A stretch of 64,000 nt of DNA from Gari tellinella (GCA_922989275.2 OV277868.1:51644216-51708215), one strand, 5' to 3'; shown: positions 53,433 to 63,164, counted from the first letter of the stretch. Numbers and translations: made by a program. Notes: generated from the sequence alone by a model not told the origin.

Positions 53433-53626
53433 CTGGGGCCCGTTTCATAAAACTTTGTACGACAAAAACGGTTGTATGTCAAAACTTTAAAATATATTTA
53501 ATTTCAAGATGATTCCAAAGAGATGTCACAAGACAGGATTAGATGGAGAAATAATTAATAATTGAGAATTTTATCATCTGACTTACCATAACATTTGTTG
53601 TACAAAGTTTTATGAAACAGGCCCCT
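53433..53626. mobile_element. E-family foldback, one arm deleted
   Basis: TGGGGCCCGTTTCATAAAACT to AAAGTTTTATGAAACAGGCCC. The left core arm is absent (TTTAATTTCAAGATGATTCC). Confidence 0.75.
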
Positions 53627-53742
53627 GAACAGTGTTTATGCTGTTGGCAAGGTCTTTGTTTTTGGTTCCTTGAGATGCAACCCTTATTCAGTATAAACCC
53701 TTTATCCCATAGCCTGTTTCTAGTTTTGAAGACAGATGACTA

Positions 53743-54234
53743 CCCTTTCCCCCCATAGAAGCACCTTTTAGCCCATTGAATTTATTCATCCATTGAAGAA
53801 AATAGTTCCAATTGTTATAGTCATGAAAATATACAATAATAGATACTTTGCAAATCCAAGCAGATGATAGCTTAAAGCAGGCTGAAAGTAAAGCAGAATG
53901 CGCCTTAACTCTTTCCTCCCTGAAACTTTAAATGGACAATTCCAGTTTCCATTTAAGTGTAGTCCATTTCTGACTTTTAAGGGTTGTTTTTGTTAATGTT
54001 TGGCATTATGACAAACAGTGAAGACCCTGATCAGAGGGCTCCTTTCGGAGCCCTCTGATCTGGGTCTTCACTGTTTGCACAGGACAAGTGTACGACTCAC
54101 ATGTACACTGTTTGAAAAGGACGCCTATATGCGGGACTAGACTTCAAAGGGTTAAGGCGCATTCTGCTTTACCTTCAACCTGCTTTAAGTGGTCACATAT
54201 ATTCAAAACTAGAAATAGGCTATGGGGTAAAGGG
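53743..54234 (+). mobile_element. C-family MITE, middle layer of the nest
   Basis: CCCTTTCCCCCCATAGAAGC at the left; TATGGGGTAAAGGG and TTAA at the right. Its hairpin tip GCGCC, TTAA, GGCGC is split at the TTAA by a D element. Confidence 0.9.
53909..54151 (+). mobile_element. D-family MITE, inner layer of the nest
   Basis: 243 bp with TTAA on both sides, inserted at the central TTAA of a C hairpin. CTCTTTCCTCCCTGAAACTT start; palindrome GAAGACCCTGATCAGAGGGC, tip CTCCTTTCGGAG. Nearly the same as 55848-56090. Confidence 0.95.
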
Positions 54235-54412
54235 TTAAAGCTGATTGAAAGTAAAGTAGAATCCTCACGGAGTATTCTGCTTTACTTACAACCTGCTTTA
54301 AGCTACCATCTAGAAAATACCAGAAATGCCTCCTGTGTTTTATGTTATGTTATGTTTTAAGACTTCCTAGGTTGGGGCATCAAAATGGCATTGTTATAGG
54401 GTTATGTGTTAA

Positions 54413-54920
54413 TTCTTTCTCTACTCAAAGTAAACTGACTGGCATGACTGGCATTCGCAAACAGTTAAGAACTAAGTCAGATTAAGGGTTACTTAGCACC
54501 AAACATGACTTAAAAATGTAAGGTTAAGATACAAAATAAATAGATAAACTAAAAGATCAAATTAAAAGTCATCATTTTACGCAGTGTTAAAACACCAGAT
54601 CTCAGGTCTGACCAGGTATATGTACTTTCATGCAAAATAAACACAAAATAAATATTCCCCTAATTACTAAACACACCTTACATAAAATACATAAAACAAA
54701 GAACTAAACCTAAAAGAGAAAGCAGATACATGATCATATACTGTGTGCTCTTTCACAGTCTTAGACGACAATAGGTGACTTGATAAACAGTTTGGATCCA
54801 GAAACTGATCAGGTATTTTTTTCAGATGTGAAGACAGTAAGGTATTGTCACAACAATAACTGAGGACTGATCAACAAATACAGTCAAAGTATTCATTAAA
54901 AGTGGCAAGGATAATTAGGT
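54413..54920. other. No gene recognised
   Basis: AT-rich sequence. A broken B-type arm (AAACAGTTTGGATCCAG, CTGATCAGG) lies at 54786-54815. No exon-like frame. Confidence 0.45.
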
Positions 54921-54924
54921 TATC

Positions 54925-55405
54925 CCAATCATCCCTGAAACTTTAAATGCAGAATTCCAGTTTCCAATAAGTTAACCCATTACCTCTTAGCCTATTTCTT
55001 GGTTTGAAAACAGGTGACCACTTAAAGCAGGTTGAAAGTAAAGCAGAATGTGCCTTATGGCACATTCTGCTTTGCTTTCAGCCTGCTTTAAGCTACCATC
55101 TTCTAGGATATGGAAAATATTTCTTTTGGTACATTTTCTTTGCTGTATAAACTGGAACTTTTTTCTTCAGTGGAGGAATAAGTAAGAGGCGTAAAAAGGC
55201 GTTTTTAAGGGGTAATGGGTTAAGTCCATTTCTAACTATTTAGGACTGTTTTTTGCAATACATTGCAAAATGACAAACAGTGCAGACCCTGATTAGAGGG
55301 CTCCTTCATTAGCCCTCTGATCAGTGTCTATACTGTTTGTCTATGTCAAGTGTACTCTTCACAGGTACACTGTTATTAAAAGACCAGTACTAACCTTAGG
55401 GTTCA
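54925..55405 (+). mobile_element. D-family MITE split by a C element
   Basis: ATCCCAATCATCCCTGAAAC, GTTTCCAATAAG, then a C element at TTAA; it resumes with TTAA, GTCCATTTCTAAC. Palindrome CAGACCCTGATTAGAGGGC. Ends AACCTTAGGGTTCAGAG. Confidence 0.85.
54976..55219 (-). mobile_element. C-family TTAA MITE nested in D
   Basis: 244 bp with TTAA at both edges. Tip GTGCCTTATGGCAC. Inserted in the left part of a D element. Confidence 0.93.
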
Positions 55406-55524
55406 GAGCAAACAAATATATTTCAAATAGGCAGAGAATTGAGAGAGAGTGAGAAGTATTCAAGTACTGCTTCAAATAGGACCGTAATGTGCACGACAGG
55501 TAAACGCTCCATTGGCTTAATTCC

Positions 55525-55665
55525 CTGCATTTCAGACATCATCATGAATTTGTTCTATGCAAGAGTGTAGACCTAGATCAGGGAGATGACACTCAAAATA
55601 TTGTAAAATAGACTTGACTTAATTAAAAATTTAACTGTCCATTTTAAGATTCCAGGGTGAATGAG
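55525..55665 (-). mobile_element. D-family remnant without palindrome
   Basis: TTGTTCTATGCAAGAGTGTAG, ACCTAGATCAGGGAGATGAC, AGACTTGACTTAATT and GATTCCAGGGTGAATGAG. One arm deleted. Confidence 0.55.
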
Positions 55666-55847
55666 CGAAATTCGATATGTTTGACTATAATTAATATGTT
55701 TATAAATCAACTACAGGTGAAGTTTAAATATATAATGTATACATGTATGTGTAAATATATTTGGGACATTGTCTATGGTGCATTGATCTGTATACAGTAA
55801 AACATTCCTGCTTTTACAACCATACAAAGTAACTGGCGGCTGATTAA

Positions 55848-56090
55848 CTCTTTCCTCCCTAAAACATTAAATGAACAATTCCTATTTCCATTTTGGTATA
55901 GTCCATTTCTGACTTTTAAGGGTTGTTTTTGTCAATGTTTGGCATTATTACAAACAGTGAAGACCCTGATCAGAGGGCTCCTTTCGGAGCCCTCTGATCT
56001 GGGTCTTCACTGTTTGCATAGGACAAGTGTACTATTCACATGTACACTGTTTGAAAACGACGCCTATATGCGGGACTAGGGTTCAAAGCG
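55848..56090 (+). mobile_element. D-family MITE, copy 22
   Basis: 243 bp between TTAA sites. Same subfamily, length and tip (CTCCTTTCGGAG) as the nested copy at 53909, so probably a recent relative. Confidence 0.93.
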
Positions 56091-56111
56091 TTAAAGCATA
56101 ATGAAAGCAAT

Positions 56112-56303
56112 CCAATGAGCCTTTAACAACAAGTGAACTTGTTCTATACAAACAATTTATCTGTGAAGAATACAACTGACTTGTCCTATGCAATCAGTGT
56201 AGATCTAAATCAGAAGGCTCCTAAAAAGCTCTCTGATCAGAGTCTGCACTGTATGCATTAACATGGACTGTATTTTATAGGAGAACTAAAAGGGCTGAAC
56301 GAG
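56112..56303 (-). mobile_element. D-family MITE, decayed
   Basis: ACAATTTATCTGTGAAGAATAC, palindrome GTGTAGATCTAAATCAGAAGG with complement, AAAAGGGCTGAACGAG before TTAA. C-type hairpin scraps follow to 56480. Confidence 0.65.
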
Positions 56304-56536
56304 TTAAAGCTTCTGAAGAAAGTTTCTAGTTTACTTTCATCCTGCTTTTAACAGCCACCTGTTTTAAACATTGTCATTTTTTTCTTTTATATAGGATGTA
56401 CTAGAAATGTTAAACAGGCCACAGGCTATGTTGAAATTGAAGTTTGAAAAGGATTTTTCTATTTTTACTTCCATCCTGCTTTACATTGCCACTGTCTTCA
56501 AAACACAACTAAGTCTCCTTTTCTTTGGAAGTAATA

Positions 56537-56762
56537 CAGTGGAGAATTCGTTATTCTTTCCTATTTAAACGCAAACGAAACGCAAACCACCAAAATGTAG
56601 AAAAGGACAACTTTTTGACAATTCTGACTTTTCATTTTGACCTGGATGGCAAACAGTTTGGAGCCTGATCAGACGTCTGATCAGGCTCCAAACTGTTTGC
56701 ACTGGAAATAATAGTTTTAGCGTTAACGCATTTATTGGGAAAGAATAACGTTTTCTCCACTG
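56537..56762 (+). mobile_element. A-family MITE, shortened perfect core
   Basis: 226 bp; TA at the left, CA at the right. The palindrome GGAGCCTGATCAGACG is directly joined to CGTCTGATCAGGCTCC-type sequence, without the GCCGGG tip and with no arm mismatch. Confidence 0.88.
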
Positions 56763-56934
56763 CAGCAGGTTGTTTACTATATGCTAACAATTTAATATAA
56801 ATATCTTAAATAACAAATACGAATGTTTTTAAGTAGTAAATTTGTGATTAACAGAGTAGATATGAAATGTTCCATCACATAAATATCTGAGACTGTAGAG
56901 CATGGACCAGCTTAAATTTAACCCTTCTCTATAG

Positions 56935-57060
56935 GCATAAACGTTTTGAAAATGGTGCACACCCAGGTCAGACAACTCCTTCAGGAGCTGCGTCTGAACT
57001 GTTTTCTTATATTCTGTCTGGCATGAGTCTGCACTCTTTTCAAGGGAAGATTTTCTTTAT
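56935..57060. repeat. R hairpin, copy 1
   Basis: GTGCACACCCAGGTCAGAC, ACTCCTTCAGGAGCTG and GTCTGGCATGAGTCTGCAC. The second arm has an insert. Related to 61497. Confidence 0.5.
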
Positions 57061-57166
57061 TTTATTAGCCAATGTAATAGTTTAGATTATAGATGTTCAT
57101 AGTGGTCACAGTTTTGTAATATTGCGCGGAAGAAGAGTTACAATACTCAGTACCTTGCTTGTTTAA

Positions 57167-57410
57167 CCCATTACCCCATAAATACGCTTTTTTACTCCTT
57201 TAACTATTTCCTCCAGTGAAGCAAATAGTTACACTGTTTACAGTCATGAATAAGTACCATAAGAAACAGTTTCTATATCTTAGCAGTTGCTAGCTTAAAG
57301 CAGGCTGAAAGTAAAGCAGAATGTGCCTTAAGGCACATTCTGCTTTACTTTCAACCTGCTGTAAGTGGTCAGCTATCTTCAAACTTCAAACAAGCTATGG
57401 GGTAATGGGG
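57167..57410 (+). mobile_element. C-family TTAA MITE, copy 17
   Basis: 244 bp; TTAA at the left, GTAAT at the right. Tip GTGCCTTAAGGCAC. Confidence 0.9.
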
Positions 57411-57508
57411 TAATCCCTTGACATACACATATACATGCTTACAAGGTAAACACTTACTTTTACAACTTTACAGAAATAATGAGATTCATTTATGATCTTA
57501 TATACTGC

Positions 57509-57612
57509 AGGCTGTAGCTTAAAGTAGGTTGAAAGTAATGCAGAAACAACACTTTATGGGATGCACTTTCCGATTTACTTTCATCTTGCTTTTAGCAGCC
57601 AGCTGCTTTAAA
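57509..57612. mobile_element. C-family hairpin remnant
   Basis: GTAGCTTAAAGTAGGTTGAA, AGTAATGCAGAAAC, then TTTACTTTCATCTTGCTTTT. Tip mutated, flanks lost. Confidence 0.5.
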
Positions 57613-57650
57613 CACAGAAATACTATTATCCAGCTACATGTTTCAAACAT

Positions 57651-58580
57651 AACAAGAGCCCCATGGGGCATATTCGCTCACCTGAGAATAATTGGAAAAA
57701 TGGAGATATTGATCTATGTCCAGGACTGACCTAGATATGCAACAGACCAGAACAATTTGAACAAAATATGTACAGTATATTTAAAAGTGTCACCATACAG
57801 AATATAAAAGCTCTGGCCATATTAGTTTCAGAGAAGAAGATGTTTGAAAATTTCACTATATAACTCTATGTAAAACAGTGATCCCCGGGGCGGGGTCAAT
57901 TTTGACCCTTGGGGCATAATTTGAACAAACTTGATAGAGGACCTGTAGGCGATGATATTAGCCATATATCTAAGCTCTGGCCCTTGTAGTTTTAGACAAG
58001 AAGATTTTTTAAGTTTTCACTGAAAAAATCTATTTTTAGCTCCTGTGACCTAGTTATGTAATGGACCACAACCATTTGAACAATTTTGGTAAAGGACATC
58101 TAGAAGTGTCTCCATGCCAAATATCAAAGCTCTGGCCACATTGGTTTCAGAGAAGAAGATGTATGAAAATTTCACTATATAACACTATGTAAAACTGTGA
58201 CCCCCGGGGCGGGGCCAATTTTGACCCCTGGGGCATAATTTGAACAAACTTGATAAAGGACCTGTAGATGATGCTATGTGCAAAAAATCTAAGCTCTGGC
58301 CCTTGCAGTTTTTGACAAGAAGATTTTTTAAGATTTCCTTATTTTTTCAATTTGGTTGCCATGGCAACCAGAGTTCTGCATTGTTTTTAATTCTTTGAAC
58401 AAATTTGAAAGAGCTTGACCCAAGGAACATTTCTGTAAAGTTTGGTTGAATTCTGTCAAGGGGTATAGGAGGAGATGTCATTTGAAGCAATTGTTAACGA
58501 CGACGCACATACGCACGACGCCGGACACAGGGCCATCCCAATAGCTCACCTTGAGCCTTTGGCTCAGGTGAGCTAAAAAA
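57651..58580 (+). mobile_element. O-family element, copy 3
   Basis: About 930 bp. AACAAGAGCCCCATGGGGC and TTCGCTCACCTGAG at the start. Two internal segments of about 315 bp with GGGGCGGGGTCAATTTTGAC. End hairpin at 58543-58572 (GCTCACCTTGAGCC and complement) followed by TAAAAAA. Non-coding; class unknown. Confidence 0.85.
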
Positions 58581-58754
58581 CAATCAGTTACAATGGTAGT
58601 AATATTTAGACTTTCATGTACATTGTAATTTGATTAAGATGAATAAATTATGGATACCACAGTTAGGTCAATACAAGAATAGGTGGGAGTTTATAAGATA
58701 TGTAAGCTGTCATAACAATATTTGACTATGATATTTCAGCAGTACGGTTATTAA

Positions 58755-58988
58755 CCCATTACCCCATAAATACGCCTTTAATTTATTCCTCCACCGAACA
58801 AAAAAGTTCAAATTTATACAGTCAAGAATATGTATCGTAAGAAATATTTTCTGTAATCTAGCTGATGGTAGCTTAAAGCAGGCTTAAAGTAAAGCAGAAT
58901 GCGCCATAAGGCACATTCTGCTTTACTTTCAACCTGCTTTAAGTTGTCAACTATCTTCAATACTAGAAAACAGCTATGGGGTAATGGG
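58755..58988 (+). mobile_element. C-family TTAA MITE, copy 18
   Basis: 234 bp with TTAA both sides. Tip GCGCCATAAGGCAC has one mismatch. A TTTTTACG block is missing from the left part. Confidence 0.9.
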
Positions 58989-59191
58989 TTAAGTGATTGT
59001 CCTGTTTCAACTGTATAAGGAAGTTTGTATGGTATAGACTTTTAAATACAGCAGCCAGTAGTAGCTTCCCCATCATTTCTGAAGCCAGATATTTTTTCCT
59101 GACATGTATACAGTTAAATCTCTGTTAAGCAGTGATTAAAAGTTTTCATAATTTAAAGCCTGAAAACAGAACCAGTCCAGAAAATCACCAT

Positions 59192-59258
59192 CCATTAGAC
59201 CTGATCAGAGGACCAGTATAAAGGTCCCCTGAGCTGACCCAGATCTATGCTGTCTGCA
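59192..59258. repeat. Decayed D-type hairpin
   Basis: CATTAGACCTGATCAGAGGAC and GTCCCCTGAGCTGACCCAG surround CAGTATAAAG; CTATGCTGTCTGCA follows. Confidence 0.5.
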
Positions 59259-59481
59259 ATCCAAGCCTTTATATTGATGGTGGTGGGGTGAACATGGGTG
59301 AACTAGCAAATCATTTCACTGCATGAATAGTATTGCCATTTATATTATTTCATTTGTTAAAATCTAATCCATTTGTTAAAATTTTATCCATTTGTTAAAA
59401 CTATAAATACATGTATAGAAAGGTAAAGTCAAACTTGTGTTAGACAGCTACCCAAAAGAAGACTTATATACATACACATTA

Positions 59482-59637
59482 CCAGTTGACAGTGCGATAC
59501 AGAGTGATGTATTTAGCTCGAGACGTTTTTGGCGGAAATAGCCGATCTGACGAGCGCCTTGGCGCGAGTCTGATTGGTTGTTTCCGCCAAAAACGTCGAG
59601 AGCTAAATGCAACACTCTGTTGCGCACTGCCAACTGG
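59482..59637. repeat. S: 156-bp CpG-rich palindrome
   Basis: CCAGTTG at the left and CAACTGG at the right. Arms contain GACGTTTTTGGCGGAAA and TTTCCGCCAAAAACGTC; the centre GCGCCTTGGCGC continues the symmetry, so there is almost no loop. Frames on both strands are mirror products. Unlike the other families it is CpG-rich. Confidence 0.85.
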
Positions 59638-59786
59638 TGATGTGTTTATTATATGCCTTGAATACAAATAAGAAACAACTAAATAGTTGTTTAAATCATT
59701 TTATATCCTAAATTTATTAGTTATTTGAAGCAGAACAAGATTTTTTGTATGTCACAAAGAATAACGCGGCACTCGTACATGTACGT

Positions 59787-59880
59787 AAATGACGTCACGT
59801 CAAATCAAAAGCGACGTCAGAGTAAAATACAAAGTGGCTGATACAAGGTGGCTGATACAGACTCTTGTATTTTACTCTGC
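59787..59880. promoter_or_regulatory. CRE-like cluster with inverted CAGAGTAAAATACAA
   Basis: TGACGTCA at 59790-59797, TCACGTCA at 59795-59802 and CGACGTCA at 59812-59819. CAGAGTAAAATACAA then faces TTGTATTTTACTCTG about 35 bases on, around two copies of GGTGGCTGATACA-like sequence. Confidence 0.4.
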
Positions 59881-59945
59881 AAATACACGCATAAACGCTC
59901 GATATCATTCGAAGGCATATAATAAAGTCATTTACACAGGTATCA

Positions 59946-60019
59946 GCTTAGTGCAAAACAAAAGTAATGCAGAAAGCTCCTAAAGGAGCTTTCTGCATTA
60001 CTTTTGTCCTGCATTAAGC
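59946..60019. repeat. I-type hairpin, copy 3
   Basis: AAAACAAAAGTAATGCAGAA and complement TTCTGCATTACTTTTGTCC; tip GCTCCTAAAGGAGC. Confidence 0.85.
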
Positions 60020-60149
60020 AATCAAGTTTAAGTTATGTATCGGAAACAGTGGCTGCTTAAAACAAGTATGACTGTATTAAAAGACATGCAATTATCACTA
60101 AAATGGATTAGGGATTAATAAAACATACCCCAAACCACACTGATCATCT

Positions 60150-60398
60150 CCAGGGACCCGTTTCATTAAACTTCGTACGACAAAAATGGTCGTAAGTCGA
60201 TAACTATAAAATACATTCAATTTCTGATTTTACCAACTAATCCTGTCTTGTGACATCTCTTTGGAATTGTCTTTTCAAGACGATTCCAAAGAGATGTCAC
60301 AAGACAGGATTAGATGGAGAAATAAATAATAATTGAGACTTTTATAACCTGATTTATGATAATATTTGTCGTACGAAGTTTTATGAAACGGGCCCCAG
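60150..60398. mobile_element. E-family foldback, copy 7
   Basis: CAGGGACCCGTTTCATTAAA and TTTTATGAAACGGGCCCCAG. Core GACATCTCTTTGGAATTGTC pairs with its partner over about 50 bp per arm. Confidence 0.88.
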
Positions 60399-60705
60399 GT
60401 ATAAAACACAACCAAAAACATACAGATACAATACATAAAATAAATAATAATGAGCACAATTTCTTGCAGTTTGAGTAGATCAAATTGTTGATATAAATAT
60501 GCCTTTATTTCTAAATAGGTAGCAACATCAATTTAACAATAATAGAAGGAGCCCACTTGGCATAGGTTACACGATGTAATTGACATTAACTTATGCGTCG
60601 AAATAGCTTATTTTAATATAAACAGCAAACAGAGCAGATCCTCTAAAAACAAGACACTGCATTTTTCATTTGGGATTACACAATTTGCATTTCGGATCCA
60701 AGTAT

Positions 60706-60838
60706 ATTGTAGCTTAAACAGGCTGAAAGTAAAGCAGAATGTTCCTTATTGAGCATTCTGCTTTACTTTAAGCCTGCTTTAAGCAATCATGTGACTTTAA
60801 TACTGAATATAACAAGCTATAGGGGTAAGAATTAGGTA
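60706..60838 (+). mobile_element. C-family MITE, right half
   Basis: TAGCTTAAACAGGCTGAAAG hairpin with tip TTCCTTATTGAGC, then ACAAGCTATAGGGGTAAG. Left part absent. 60840-61200 shows no gene or repeat I can name. Confidence 0.65.
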
Positions 60839-61220
60839 CAGACTAATAACTGTGCCTAGAAATAAGGCTTACATGTATACACAGTATCTATAATACAGCA
60901 ACTCAAAATCCAAACACACTACACACTTACACATAACAGAATAGCTAAAAAATACATGAATTGCAAATGTTATGCATCAATAAATAATTGTAAATATATG
61001 GCAGTATCGTTAAAACCGTAGGAAAATTATGCACCTAACATAAATAAGGCACCAACAAGGATGGCATAAAAAATATTGGCATGTATAAATTCTGGATCTC
61101 ACTGATGTAAAATAGTCTTGCATAATGCATTCTTTGGCAGTTGTGGCACAAATATATCGCTTTATTACAGACCTCTAGATAAGGGGAGTATTTCAAAAAC
61201 AAAAATCTTTATTACTGCAT

Positions 61221-61310
61221 TAAACCCTATGGTTTCACTACTCATTAGAATCCTCTCTTCGAGACGATTCCAACGAAGAGACGATTCTAATGAGTAGTAA
61301 CACCATAGGA
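61221..61310. repeat. T foldback
   Basis: AACCCTATGGTTTCACTACT faces AGTAGTAACACCATAGGATT; the inner CATTAGAATC and GATTCTAATG and CTCTTCG and CGAAGAG also pair. Centre GAGACGATTCCAA. Confidence 0.75.
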
Positions 61311-61496
61311 TTTGGTGCTGAAATGAGTGAGAAAATGTTGGATTTGTTCAGTTTATCCCCCTCTTATCTAAAGCCCTGTTTATTATACTACTCAATGAAT
61401 AGAGCTCAACCTCTCCTCGGCAGCACACAAAACAAGCCCCATTGTCAGTCTATGACTCTTCTCTGGCTATAAGCAAATACTGACAATTTTTTAAAA

Positions 61497-61563
61497 CAAT
61501 GTAGACCAAAGCCATACAGCTCCTTAAGAAGCTGTCTGGTTGGGGCCTGCACTGTTTTATAAT
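61497..61563. repeat. R hairpin, copy 2
   Basis: AATGTAGACCAAAGCCATAC with a paired GGTTGGGGCCTGCACT; tip AGCTCCTTAAGAAGCT. Confidence 0.65.
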
Positions 61564-61716
61564 AAGATCTACATGACATCCTTCAGTGAGTGAGTCAGCA
61601 CTCTTTTTTGGTATGAAAGTCCCCATTTCATAGGCCAATAGCAAAGATGATATAATTTATGTTCATAATAGGTGTTTAATAAATTACAGTTTCTGCAAAA
61701 CGTTTGTCTTGTATTA

Positions 61717-61947
61717 GCCCTTTCCCAATAGAAATGCCTTTTAGCGCATTCATTTTATTGCTCTACTGAAGAAAATAGTTCCAGTTTATAACAGTCAAAA
61801 ACACGTTCATGTACCATAAAGAAATATTATCTATATCCTAGCAGATGGTAGCTTAAAGCAGACTGAAAGTAAAATACTGTCTTACTTTCAACCTACTTTA
61901 AGTGATCACCTGTCTTCAAAATTAGAAACAGGCTATGGGGTCAAGGA
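61717..61947 (+). mobile_element. C-family MITE, shortened hairpin
   Basis: GCCCTTTCCCAATAGAAATG left, CTATGGGGTCAAGG and ATTAA right. The tip GTAAAATACTGTCTTAC has lost the GCAGAATG part of both arms. Confidence 0.8.
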
Positions 61948-62179
61948 TTAAGCAGCAATCTATATGTATTTTTAAATTTCTAAATTCTTCTTCACCCAGT
62001 GGTCACCGAAGAGAGATTGAGCCCTATTTTATAATACAATGCCAAAAACCACATTCATTTGAAGTTGTCATCTATATACCTACACCATATTATATGTCAT
62101 TATATTGTCAACACACATACACATTACATTTCCTCTGTTACTTTACAGTAAAACCTGTGTTCAACAGCCAATCAATTAA

Positions 62180-62422
62180 CCCATTCCCCGATAAATACGC
62201 CTTTTTACGCCTATAATTTATTCCTCCATTTAAGAAAATAGTTCCAATTTATACAGTCATGAATATGTACCATAAGAAATATTTTCTATATTCTAGCAGA
62301 TGGTAGGTTAAAGCAGGCTGAAAGTAAAGCAGAATGTGCCTTGAGACTCATTCTGCTTTGCTTTCAACCTGCTTTAAGTGATCATCTTTTTTAAAACTAG
62401 AAACAAGCTATGGGGTTATGGG
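62180..62422 (+). mobile_element. C-family TTAA MITE, copy 21
   Basis: 243 bp between TTAA sites. Tip GTGCCTTGAGACTC has mismatches. Confidence 0.9.
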
Positions 62423-62503
62423 TTAAACAGTTCAATAAACCCTCACTATTACAGCCACTAAGTAAGGTTAAGTATTTGGTATTTTAGGCAGATGGGTGCT
62501 TAA

Positions 62504-62800
62504 CTCATTCACACCGAATTTGGATTTGTTATGATTTTACGTCACTTCAACAGTATTTCAGTCAGATTGTGGCGTATACACACACCTGAAACTTTTAATT
62601 TTAAGTCTAGTCCATTTTTGACTATTAAGAGTTGATTTTAACAATATATTTCAAAATGACAGACAGTGTAGACTCTTATCAGAGGGTTCTTGTAGGAGCT
62701 CTATGATCAGGGTCTACACCGTTTGTATAGGATAGGTGTACTCGTAACAAGTACATTGTTTTTTTTAAGGCAAATATACTTATCCCTATGGTAGAATGTG
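62504..62800 (+). mobile_element. D-family MITE with SINE tail inserted
   Basis: TTAA both sides; CTCATTCACACC, then a SINE fragment, then ACACCTGAAACTTTT. Palindrome GTAGACTCTTATCAGAGGG. Right end CCCTATGGTAGAATGTG. Confidence 0.8.
62517..62575 (-). mobile_element. V-SINE 3' fragment
   Basis: On the plus strand TTGGATTTGTTATGATTTTA, CGTCACTTCAACAGTATTTC and AGTCAGATTGTGGCG match the tail of the SINE at 29932. ACACC occurs on both sides, a possible short target duplication. Strongly 5'-truncated. Confidence 0.7.
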
Positions 62801-62944
62801 TTAAAGCAAGTTGAAAATAAAGCAGTATAATAACTTATATAATATAAGCCAACTGTCTTTATACTATAATTTGGTTATCTTTTGAATTACCCTAAAAGAG
62901 GGTTATTACTGTACTTAGATATCTTAAGATGGGATGTTGCTTAA

Positions 62945-63164
62945 CCCATAACCCAAAAATACGCCTTTAATTTATTCCTCTACTGAGGAAAATAGTTCCT
63001 TTTTATTGTCATAAATATGTATTTTAAGAAATATTTTCTATATGGTAGCTTAAAGGAGGCTGAAAGTCAAGCAGAATGTGCCTAAAGCACATTCTGCTTT
63101 ACTTTCAACCTACTTTAAGTAGTCACCTGTCATCAAAACAAGAAGCAGGCTATTGGGTAATGGG
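62945..63164 (+). mobile_element. C-family TTAA MITE, copy 22
   Basis: 220 bp between TTAA sites. Tip GTGCCTAAAGCAC; a block between TTTCTATAT and GGTAGC is missing. Confidence 0.9.

Larger units (their letters stand above)
53697..54408 (-). mobile_element. C-family MITE, outer host of a triple nest
   Basis: Left CCCTTTATCCCATAGCCTG to GACAGATGAC, then a second C element (53743-54234). It resumes with TTAA and GCTGATTGAAAGTAAAG, hairpin tip TCCTCACGGAGTA, ending TTATAGGGTTATGTG before TTAA. The left junction has lost a few bases. Confidence 0.8.

Noticed and set aside
59448..59671. Three overlapping frames of about 61 codons
   Set aside because: Mirror translations of the S palindrome; each is a shadow of the inverted repeat.
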